Assembly (NCBI RefSeq): GCF_003668555.1
Contig: NZ_RCWN01000001.1
Coordinates: 2,889,501 to 2,953,500, forward strand
From: Notoacmeibacter ruber
GTDB lineage: Bacteria > Pseudomonadota > Alphaproteobacteria > Rhizobiales > Rhizobiaceae
Direction of reading: 5' to 3'
DNA length: 64,000 nucleotides
Made by a program: the position numbers and the translations under genes. The notes under the pieces are model-generated. The model saw only the letters and a list, made by a program, of their open reading frames with translations, did no database searches and was not told where the DNA came from. Shown one piece after another: positions 25,201 to 32,058 of this stretch. The first letter of the stretch is position 1, and each line of letters opens with the position of its first letter.

Positions 25201-25235
25201 CAATGTCCATATTGGTTATTGCAATCGATATATTG
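25201..25235. promoter_or_regulatory. Paired CAAT-N6-ATTG repeats in the lrp/arginase promoter
   Basis: CAATGTCCATATTG (25201-25214) and CAATCGATATATTG (25222-25235) have identical arms and spacer and start 21 bases apart, two helical turns. They begin one base upstream of the lrp start codon in the gap shared with arginase. This fits the helically phased sites bound by Lrp-family octamers. Confidence 0.55.
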
Positions 25236-25325
25236 AGAGAAAAAGGTATCATTATGCGCAATTTATCATGCGAAATGTTCAGGTAGAAGAGGCATCATCA
25301 CCCCTTTCAATCGTGAGAGGAAAGC

Positions 25326-26255
25326 ATGAAGGGAAATTGTGCGATCATCGGCGCGCCAATCCAGTCCGGAGCCTCCCGGCCCGGATGCGTCATGGGACCG
25401 GCAAGCTTGCGGACCGCTGGCCTCGAAGCGGCCATCTCAGGCCTCGGCTGGCAGGTCACCGATCTCGGCGATCTCGCCATCACCGATCCGCAACCCGTCG
25501 ATCATCCCAATGATGCGGTCAAGCACCTGTCCGAGACGTCCGCCTGGATCAAGGTCGTCGAGCAGGCCGCCTACGACGTGACCGGAAACTATGATTTTCC
25601 GATCTTCATGGGCGGCGATCACAGCATGTCCGCCGGTTCCGTCGCCGGAATTGCGCGCCGTGCCGCCGAAGGCGACCGGCCGCTTTTCGTTCTTTGGCTC
25701 GATGCCCATCCCGATCTGCATACCCTCGAGACGACGCAGAGCGGCAATCTGCATGGCACGTCGGTCGCCTATTTCACGGACCGAAAGGGTTGCGAAGCCT
25801 TTCCACCTCCTGCCGCTCCCGTGCCACCGGAAAATGTCTGCTTCATCGGGCTGCGTTCCGTTGATGACGCGGAACGCGAACGCCTCGCCTCGGACGGCTT
25901 CGAGGTGCACGATATGCGAATGATCGACGAAAGCGGTGTCTTGCGGCCGCTGCGCGGTTTTCTGGAGCGCGTCAGCGCCGCGAACGGGCTTCTGCATGTC
26001 AGCCTCGACGTGGATTTTCTCGACCCGTCCATCGCCCCCGCTGTCGGCACGACGGTGCCCGGTGGCGCGACATTCCGCGAGGCCCATCTCATCATGGAAA
26101 CCCTCTGCGACAGCGGCCTCGTCCGTTCCCTCGATCTGGTCGAACTGAACCCCTTTCTCGATGAACGCGGACGAACCGCCGAACTGATGACCGATCTTGC
26201 GGCGAGCATTTTCGGACGACGGATTTTCGACCGGCCCACGAGGAGCCACCCATGA
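25326..26255 (+). CDS. rocF: Arginase
   Basis: A 309-residue ureohydrolase with the manganese ligands in place: GGDHSMSAG, LDAHPDLHTLET, and SLDVDFLDPSIAPAVGT. The N-terminal GAPIQSGASRPGCVMGPASLR is the arginase substrate loop. It splits arginine into ornithine and urea. The ATG follows GAGAGGAAAGC. It overlaps the ornithine cyclodeaminase start by ATGA, so arginine goes via ornithine to proline in one coupled unit. Confidence 0.95.
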   Translation: MKGNCAIIGAPIQSGASRPGCVMGPASLRTAGLEAAISGLGWQVTDLGDLAITDPQPVDHPNDAVKHLSETSAWIKVVEQAAYDVTGNYDFPIFMGGDHSMSAGSVAGIARRAAEGDRPLFVLWLDAHPDLHTLETTQSGNLHGTSVAYFTDRKGCEAFPPPAAPVPPENVCFIGLRSVDDAERERLASDGFEVHDMRMIDESGVLRPLRGFLERVSAANGLLHVSLDVDFLDPSIAPAVGTTVPGGATFREAHLIMETLCDSGLVRSLDLVELNPFLDERGRTAELMTDLAASIFGRRIFDRPTRSHP

Positions 26256-27316
26256 CCGTGCTCGAACCATCGGCGCTGGCCCATGTGCCCTTTGTGAGCG
26301 TCGCCAACATGATGCGGCTGGTCAATGATGTCGGCGTCGAGGCGGTGATCACGGAATTGGCGGATTATATCGAGGCCGATTTCCGGCGCTGGCCGGAATT
26401 CGACAAGATCGCCCGAGTCGCCAGCCATTCGCACGATGGTGTGATCGAGCTGATGCCGGTCGCCGATGCCGAATATTACGGCTTCAAATATGTGAACGGT
26501 CATCCCAAGAATACGCGCGAAGGCTTTCAGACCGTAACGGCGTTCGGCGTATTCGCCTCCGTCGGCAATGGATATCCGCTTCTGTTTACCGAAATGACCT
26601 TGCTGACCGCATTGCGGACGGCCGCCACTTCGGCCCTTGTCGGTCGCTACCTCGCGCCACCAAACGCCAAGACAATGGCCATGATCGGCAATGGCGCACA
26701 GTGCGAATTTCAGGCGCTCGCCTTTCGCGCCCTATGCGGCATCGAGAATGTGCGGCTCTACGATATCGACCCGGACGCCACCGAAAAGGCAACGGCCAAT
26801 CTGAAAACCGCCGGCTTGAATGTGACCGCCTGTCAGACTGCGGAAGCAGCGGTCGAGGGCGCGCAGATCATCACGACCTGCACGGCCGACAAGCAATATG
26901 CCACGATCCTCAACGACAACATGGTCGGCGCGGGTATTCACATCAATGCGATCGGCGGCGACTGCCCCGGCAAGACCGAGCTCCACAAGGATATTCTGAC
27001 GCGATCCGAAATCTTCGTGGAATATCCGCCGCAGACGCGCATCGAAGGTGAGATACAGCAGCTTGAGGAAGACCATCCGGTCACCGAACTATGGCAGGTG
27101 ATGACCGGCGATACGGCTGGCCGGACCGACGAAACCCAGATCACGCTGTTCGACAGTGTCGGCTTTGCTATCGAGGATTTCAGCGCGTTGCGCTACCTGC
27201 TCGACAAGACAAAAGGCACCGACTACGCCGAGATGCTGGACCTTCTGGCCGATCCGGACGATCCTCGTGATCTCTACGGCATGTTGCAGCGAGCCGGAGC
27301 GGGAGCGCCGGCCTGA
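26252..27316 (+). CDS. Ornithine cyclodeaminase
   Basis: A 354-residue member of the ornithine cyclodeaminase/mu-crystallin family, with N-terminal substrate residues (PVADAEYYGFKYVNGHPKN), Rossmann motif MIGNGAQCEFQALAF, and a conserved GIHINAIGGDCPGKTEL. It deaminates and cyclises ornithine to proline using bound NAD. The ATGA overlap with arginase and the adjacent Lrp regulator are the usual arrangement of the arginine-to-proline route in rhizobia. Confidence 0.94.
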   Translation: MTVLEPSALAHVPFVSVANMMRLVNDVGVEAVITELADYIEADFRRWPEFDKIARVASHSHDGVIELMPVADAEYYGFKYVNGHPKNTREGFQTVTAFGVFASVGNGYPLLFTEMTLLTALRTAATSALVGRYLAPPNAKTMAMIGNGAQCEFQALAFRALCGIENVRLYDIDPDATEKATANLKTAGLNVTACQTAEAAVEGAQIITTCTADKQYATILNDNMVGAGIHINAIGGDCPGKTELHKDILTRSEIFVEYPPQTRIEGEIQQLEEDHPVTELWQVMTGDTAGRTDETQITLFDSVGFAIEDFSALRYLLDKTKGTDYAEMLDLLADPDDPRDLYGMLQRAGAGAPA

Positions 27317-27428
27317 CGGGTCAGGGGAACCAGCTGGCGTGCCGATATCGACATGGATGCAGGTGGCATAGCTGTTCCGCGCCGTTGTCTCATCACTGGG
27401 ATCGACGATGTGGTTCTTCTCGGCGCGC

Positions 27429-27797
27429 TTAATGCCGTACTTTCAGAAACTGAAGCAATCCGAGAACTCCGACCCCGACGGCGACGAGCAGTGTCAGCAC
27501 GATACCCGGCGCCGTCGTCACAAATGTTCCGGTGACCACCAAGGTGAGCGAGATAAGCACCCACGCTGCATCACCGGCTGAAAAATACAGCACTTGGATT
27601 CGTCCCGGATCGTCGTGGCGACTGACGTAACCCAAGTGAAGGCCGTTCAGGATCAGAACGATACCGACACCAAGGACAAGATTAGGCGGAGTCGCGCCCA
27701 AAAATGCCGCGATCATCCTTGGTCGAAAGACGAAAAGCGCACCGAAAAACAGGCATGAAGCGGCGTTGAGTCGTAAAACGGACTTGAGGCTTGGCAC
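27429..27797 (-). CDS. Small four-helix inner-membrane protein of unknown function
   Basis: A 122-residue protein with about four predicted membrane segments (LNAASCLFFGALFVF, VLGVGIVLILNGLHLGYV, AAWVLISLTLVVTGTFV, GIVLTLLVAVGVGVLGLL) and short loops. I recognise no named family. It is divergent from a MarR regulator, with only 51 bases between the start codons and two repeats in that gap, so it is very likely the regulator's target. Confidence 0.72.
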   Translation of the reverse strand: MPSLKSVLRLNAASCLFFGALFVFRPRMIAAFLGATPPNLVLGVGIVLILNGLHLGYVSRHDDPGRIQVLYFSAGDAAWVLISLTLVVTGTFVTTAPGIVLTLLVAVGVGVLGLLQFLKVRH

Positions 27798-27812
27798 CCA
27801 TCACCTAATCTC

Positions 27813-27867
27813 TTGTCAACAAAATTTACATCTCACGCCGAGGCTAACTTGTCAACAAAGATGACAA
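27813..27867. promoter_or_regulatory. Repeated TTGTCAACAAA operator at the marR/membrane-protein promoter
   Basis: TTGTCAACAAA occurs at 27813-27823 and again at 27849-27859. The second copy belongs to an inverted repeat TTGTCA-N7-TGACAA (27849-27867) that overlaps the marR translation start. Two such sites beside divergent genes suggest autorepression by the MarR protein. Confidence 0.55.
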
Positions 27868-28313
27868 CATTGCCGGTTCCGATGACGCCTGAAAAACCTC
27901 TCGGCTTGTGTCTGATGGACGCGCAGCAGTGGATCGGAAAATATATTCTCGAATGGATGCACCGAAACGGGCACGATCTGAACGCGGCCGATATCGCGTT
28001 TCTCGCCAATCTCGATTGTGGCGAAACCCATGCCTCGGAATTGGCCCGTCGGATGGGGATTACACGACAAGCGGTCTATCGCACCACCAAGGGCCTGAGT
28101 GAGCGGGGGCTTCTCGATCTCGTCGACGACCCAGAGCGGCGCAACCAAAAGATCGTCGCCATGACCGACTATGGTTTGGAAGTCGTCGGCGTCGCGCGGG
28201 CGGGACTCGAGGCAGCCGAACGTGACCTTGAAGATCGCATTGGAAACCACAACGTAGTTGCCTTGAAGGCCGCATTGTCACAGGATTGGGGTCCGCCCGC
28301 CAGTCGGACCTGA
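27849..28313 (+). CDS. MarR-family transcriptional regulator
   Basis: About 154 residues with a winged helix-turn-helix (ETHASELARRMGITRQAVYRTTKGLSERGLLDLVDDPERRNQK), the MarR wing carrying the conserved D-x-R residues. I chose the TTG at 27849 because GAGG lies seven bases upstream; an ATG at 27861 and a TTG at 27813 are alternatives. It is divergent from the small membrane protein gene. The inducer is unknown. Confidence 0.85.
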   Translation: MSTKMTTLPVPMTPEKPLGLCLMDAQQWIGKYILEWMHRNGHDLNAADIAFLANLDCGETHASELARRMGITRQAVYRTTKGLSERGLLDLVDDPERRNQKIVAMTDYGLEVVGVARAGLEAAERDLEDRIGNHNVVALKAALSQDWGPPASRT

Positions 28314-28318
28314 TGGCG

Positions 28319-29320
28319 TCAGTTTGTCGTCGCCTCATTGCGTGTCTGCAGATGCCGCTCCCAGCGGAGTGCATCTTCGACGATACCGGTGAGATCGTCA
28401 TGCTGCGGTTGCCAGTTGAGTTCTCGCCGCGCCTTTGACGCATCGGCCACGATGCTGGCGGCATCGCCGGGGCGGCGCGGGCCCATGGTTTTCCGGATCG
28501 GACCGGCCACGTCATCGACCGTCTGGAGCACCTCCTTGACCGAAAAGCCGTGTCCATAGCCGAGATTGGCGGTGAGGCTGTCGCCGCCGTCCCGCAACCG
28601 GTCGAGCGCCAGAAGATGGGCCGCCACCAGATCGGTGACATGGATATAGTCGCGCACGCAGGTGCCGTCGGCAGTCTGGTAATCCTCGCCGAAGATCTCG
28701 ATGCCCTCACGTTTGCCGACTGCGGCCTCGACAGCAACCTTGATCAGATGGGTCGCGCCCTTGGTCGATTGCCCGGTTCGCCCCGCCGGATCGGCTCCCG
28801 CCACATTGAAATAGCGCAGCACGCCATAGGTCAGATCATGCGCCCGGGCCGCATCGGCCAGCATGATTTCCGTCATCAGCTTGCTGGAGCCATACGGCGA
28901 TTCCGGCCGAAGCGGCGTGTCTTCGGCAACCGGCTCGGAGCCAACCGACCCGTAGACGGCAGCCGTCGAGGAAAAGACGAAATGGGGCACGCCCGCCCGC
29001 ACGGCACATTCGATCAGCCCGCGGGATTTGACGGTATTGTTTTCATAATAGGAAAGGGGATCGGCGACCGATTCCGGCACCACGATGGAGCCGGCGAAAT
29101 GCATGATGGCGTCGAAGCCGCCATCTTGGAGAAGAGAGGCGACGCGCTCGGTGTCGCCTATATCGGCCACAACAAGGTCGGCGGCGGCGGGGACCAGCCA
29201 GTCGAAGCCGGTCGACAGGCGGTCGATAATGACGACCTCGTCGCCGCGATCGACCAGAGCATGCGCTGCGTGGCTACCGATATAGCCGGCTCCACCGGTC
29301 ACCAATACGCGCTTTGTCAT
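28319..29320 (-). CDS. galE: UDP-glucose 4-epimerase
   Basis: A 333-residue extended SDR: VLVTGGAGYIGSHAAHAL at the N-terminus, FSSTAAVYG and the catalytic YGSSKLMTE near residues 120-150, and the NVAGADPAG block typical of GalE. It interconverts UDP-glucose and UDP-galactose for surface polysaccharide. The ATG at 29320 follows GGGAGGAGC and GGAGAG. Its 3' end faces the marR 3' end with a six-base gap. galM lies two genes away. Confidence 0.93.
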   Translation of the reverse strand: MTKRVLVTGGAGYIGSHAAHALVDRGDEVVIIDRLSTGFDWLVPAAADLVVADIGDTERVASLLQDGGFDAIMHFAGSIVVPESVADPLSYYENNTVKSRGLIECAVRAGVPHFVFSSTAAVYGSVGSEPVAEDTPLRPESPYGSSKLMTEIMLADAARAHDLTYGVLRYFNVAGADPAGRTGQSTKGATHLIKVAVEAAVGKREGIEIFGEDYQTADGTCVRDYIHVTDLVAAHLLALDRLRDGGDSLTANLGYGHGFSVKEVLQTVDDVAGPIRKTMGPRRPGDAASIVADASKARRELNWQPQHDDLTGIVEDALRWERHLQTRNEATTN

Positions 29321-29366
29321 CTCTCCGATGCTCCTCCCGGCTTTTTGTGCACGAAAGAAAAGCATA

Positions 29367-29410
29367 GGCCGGCGCAATCACCAACTGATTAAGCGGTGAT
29401 TGCGCCGGCC
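29367..29410 (-). terminator. Long perfect hairpin after the cytochrome c gene
   Basis: GGCCGGCGCAATCACC and its exact complement at 29395-29410 make a 16-base-pair stem with a 12-base loop, just past the cytochrome c stop and before galE. A T-rich stretch (CTTTTCTTTC) follows on the minus strand after a few bases, so it probably terminates the cytochrome c message. Confidence 0.7.
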
Positions 29411-29432
29411 CGTTCAGAGACGATTGGGGGGT

Positions 29433-29843
29433 TTATTCGCCGGTTTTCGCACCCTCGGAATCGAAGGTCGCGAGATACGCGATCACGTTATCGATATCCT
29501 CTTCCTTCTTCAGGCCGGCGAAAGCCATCTTGGTGCCTTTGACGACCTTGCGCGGTGCGGCGAGATACGTGGTCAGGTGTTCCTCATCCCAGACCTTGTC
29601 TTCGCCAAACTCAACCATGGCCTTGGAATATTTGAAATCTTCCAGGCTGCCCGGCTGGCGGCCGAACAGCTCGTTGAGCTCAGGTCCGACGCGGTTCTTG
29701 GCGCCTTCACCGACAGCGTGACAGGCCTTGCACTTGTTGAAGACCTTTTCGCCGGCGGCTGCATCGCCCTTGAGGTCCTGCGCCTGAGCGGCGGCGATAC
29801 CGGTGCCTGCCGTCAATGCGATAGCCAGGATGAATTTCATCAT
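29433..29843 (-). CDS. Periplasmic cytochrome c (class I, cytochrome c2-like)
   Basis: A 136-residue protein with a signal peptide (FILAIALTAGTGIAAAQAQ), a single haem site CKACH and a distal methionine in GTKMAFAGLKK, as in cytochromes c2/c550. It shuttles electrons in the periplasm between the bc1 complex and oxidases or other acceptors. GGAG lies before MMKF; the second Met is an equally possible start. A perfect FNR/FixK box about 92 bases upstream predicts induction at low oxygen. Confidence 0.92.
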   Translation of the reverse strand: MMKFILAIALTAGTGIAAAQAQDLKGDAAAGEKVFNKCKACHAVGEGAKNRVGPELNELFGRQPGSLEDFKYSKAMVEFGEDKVWDEEHLTTYLAAPRKVVKGTKMAFAGLKKEEDIDNVIAYLATFDSEGAKTGE

Positions 29844-29934
29844 GAAACGGATCTCCGATCTTTCATAGCTTACACACGCAATCCTCATGGTATCGCGTTT
29901 TGATCGATACTCGTCCTTTACGGTCGATAGTGCC

Positions 29935-29948
29935 TTGATCGATATCAA
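29935..29948. promoter_or_regulatory. FNR/FixK-type box upstream of cytochrome c
   Basis: TTGAT-CGAT-ATCAA matches the FNR/FixK consensus TTGAT-N4-ATCAA at every fixed position. It is 92-105 bases upstream of the cytochrome c start and overlaps the last codons of galM. A second TTGATCGATA half-like copy lies 36 bases closer to the gene. Confidence 0.7.
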
Positions 29949-30922
29949 AGAATAGGAACGTCCCGCGTTTCGAAAACCCATTCCGTCGTGGTCTGGGCGT
30001 TCTTTTCCGGACGAAAAATGGCCTCCGGAAAGTCCGGCCTGTTGGGTGCGTCCGGCCAGATCTGCGTTTCCAGACAGAGGCCCGAGCGAGGGCCATACAT
30101 GATTCCGCCCAGGCCGGTCGCACCCTCCGGAGGAATGGCGTCGCCAGTATAGAATTGCAGACCCGGCCGATCTGTTCTGAGCCTCATCGCGACGCCGGAT
30201 GCACGGCAACTCAGACGAGCGGCGTCTGCGAGGCCTCTGTTTTCGGTCTCGTGGAGGCAGAAATTGTGATCGCAGACCGTATCGCCGATCGGACGCGGCT
30301 GGCGGAAATCAAAAGGGCTGCCCTCAGTGGTGGCCGGCTCGCCCGCCGGGATGCCATTTGCATCGACCGGCAGATAGCTTCCGGCAAGGATCTGCACGGT
30401 ATGGTTGTCGATCGACGTCGCGCCGCCATCAGCGAGGTTGAAATAGGGATGTGCGGTGGGGCTCCATATGGTCGGCGCATCGGTACGGCCACTCAATGTC
30501 AGGCGCAGCGATCGTCCCTCGACCGACCAGTTCGCCACCGTTTCGCATGTGCCGGGAAAACCCATATGGCCGTCTGGCAGGGCGCAAGAGAGACGGCAAC
30601 TGGACGGTGCGACATCCTCGATCGTCCAATCGCGCTGAGATAGACCGTCTCTTCCGCCATGAAGACAGTTCGGACCATCATTGGCGTCGAGGTTGTATCG
30701 CACCCCGTCGAGCTGAAAACGCGCATCGGCGATGCGGTTGGCAAACCGTCCGACCACGGCGCCGGCAAACGGTGGGGAAAGCGGCCCCTGCTTTTCGCGC
30801 GACGACAGGACGAGCGGATACGGGTGTCCGACCAACCGCAAATCGTAGAGCGCCGCGCCGCGGCACACGATCATTGCGGTCAGCGCCTCGGATCGGAGGA
30901 TAATCGTGTCCGGTTTCGCCAA
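29945..30922 (-). CDS. galM: Aldose 1-epimerase
   Basis: A 325-residue galactose-mutarotase fold protein with the catalytic histidines and acid in context: GRFANRIADARF, NCLHGGRDGLSQRDW, SPTAHPYFNLAD, and a late GLCLETQIWPDAPN. It interconverts alpha and beta anomers of hexoses. The start is TTG, ten bases after the fdsD stop, so it sits as the last gene of the formate dehydrogenase transcript although its job is unrelated. The ribosome site is weak, and the N-terminus could be a few residues different. Confidence 0.88.
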   Translation of the reverse strand: MAKPDTIILRSEALTAMIVCRGAALYDLRLVGHPYPLVLSSREKQGPLSPPFAGAVVGRFANRIADARFQLDGVRYNLDANDGPNCLHGGRDGLSQRDWTIEDVAPSSCRLSCALPDGHMGFPGTCETVANWSVEGRSLRLTLSGRTDAPTIWSPTAHPYFNLADGGATSIDNHTVQILAGSYLPVDANGIPAGEPATTEGSPFDFRQPRPIGDTVCDHNFCLHETENRGLADAARLSCRASGVAMRLRTDRPGLQFYTGDAIPPEGATGLGGIMYGPRSGLCLETQIWPDAPNRPDFPEAIFRPEKNAQTTTEWVFETRDVPIL

Positions 30923-30932
30923 TTTGTTGCGA

Positions 30933-31226
30933 TCAGTCCCTGTGAGCGGGGCTGATTGGCTCTGATCCCACCGGCGATGGCGGCGCGGCGGGTTTCTGGA
31001 CTTCGGTTTCCGACAGGCGGATCAGAGGCACCGCCTCGCGCACGAGGTCGCGCGCCGGCAATCCGGATTCGTTCTTCATCGCGTCGACAAATTGACGGCG
31101 CATGCGTGGATCCCAGAAATCATTGATGTGCGCGGCAAGGCCCTCCAGCGCTTCGTCGCTGGTCGGCTTGCTCTCCATGAAAAGGCTGATCTGATTGGCC
31201 ATGCGGATAAGTTTATCGGACTGCAT
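30933..31226 (-). CDS. fdsD: Formate dehydrogenase subunit delta
   Basis: A 97-residue protein with the FdsD pattern (LIRMANQISLFMESKP, AAHINDFWDPRMRRQF) and a proline-rich, probably flexible tail. In FdsGBACD enzymes this small subunit helps assemble or stabilise the cytoplasmic NAD-dependent formate dehydrogenase. The ATG at 31226 follows AAGGG; it overlaps the fdhD 3' end by 14 bases. A further in-frame ATG at 31241 has no ribosome site. Confidence 0.92.
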   Translation of the reverse strand: MQSDKLIRMANQISLFMESKPTSDEALEGLAAHINDFWDPRMRRQFVDAMKNESGLPARDLVREAVPLIRLSETEVQKPAAPPSPVGSEPISPAHRD

Positions 31227-32052
31227 GGCTGGGCCCTTCATTATCGGCTTGTGATGGATCGATCCGATGCGGATGCGTGAAAATCTCGAACTGGTCGCCC
31301 CGGGCGAGGGCGACCACCGTCAGACCGTTGCGCTTTGCAAGGTCCAGCGCGGAGGCCGTTGGCGACGAAGTGGCGATGAGAATCGGCGTCCCGCATCGCA
31401 GCACCTTCTGCACCATATCGATGGAAACGCGTGAGGTGATGACGATGGCCCCTCCGGTACGATCCGTACCGCTCAAGACCATCGCGCCGATCAGCTTGTC
31501 GAGGGCGTTATGGCGTCCAACATCTTCCCGCGCCAGGATGATCCCCTGCCTCGGATCGAAGAACGCCGCGCCATGGACTGCGCGTGTGGCGTCGTGAAGC
31601 GGCTGGAATGTCGGCAGTTGCGCCATGGCGCGCGACACATCGCCAGGCGTTAGCCGGCAGGCCGCATTCCGGGGAATGAGGGGCGGCACATGCATCGCCG
31701 CTTCCAGGCTTTCAATGCCGCACAGGCCGCAGCCGACGGGACCAGCCATGGAGCGTCGCCGGATGGCAAGTCGCGACGCCGCCTCTTCGGTTACCCGAAT
31801 CTGCAGATCGATCCCGAGTTCCGTCTCCACCGGTTCGATCGATTCGATCTCGTCTGGCTGGGCAATGCCTTCGGTCATCAGGAAGCCGGTGGCGAAATCC
31901 CTCAGATCGGCCGGCGTGCCCATCATGACGGCTTGCGTCGATCCGTTGCACGACAACGCAATCGCAACCTCTTCCGGCAGTTGCCGCTCTCGCTCAGCGG
32001 CCGTGTTGCCCGTATGTCGTGCGATACTCCGGATCTTGCGCCAACTGTCCAT
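31213..32052 (-). CDS. fdhD: Formate dehydrogenase accessory sulfurtransferase FdhD (FdsC)
   Basis: A 279-residue FdhD-family protein with the cysteine motif GCGLCGIES, CAACGL-like in other members, and a conserved FDPRQGIILAREDVGRHNALDKLIG block. It transfers sulfur to the molybdenum cofactor of formate dehydrogenase, without which the enzyme is inactive. It lies between fdsA and fdsD, the order of fdsGBACD operons, with a six-base gap after fdsA. Confidence 0.93.
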   Translation of the reverse strand: MDSWRKIRSIARHTGNTAAERERQLPEEVAIALSCNGSTQAVMMGTPADLRDFATGFLMTEGIAQPDEIESIEPVETELGIDLQIRVTEEAASRLAIRRRSMAGPVGCGLCGIESLEAAMHVPPLIPRNAACRLTPGDVSRAMAQLPTFQPLHDATRAVHGAAFFDPRQGIILAREDVGRHNALDKLIGAMVLSGTDRTGGAIVITSRVSIDMVQKVLRCGTPILIATSSPTASALDLAKRNGLTVVALARGDQFEIFTHPHRIDPSQADNEGPSHAVR

Positions 32053-32058
32053 CGGAAA

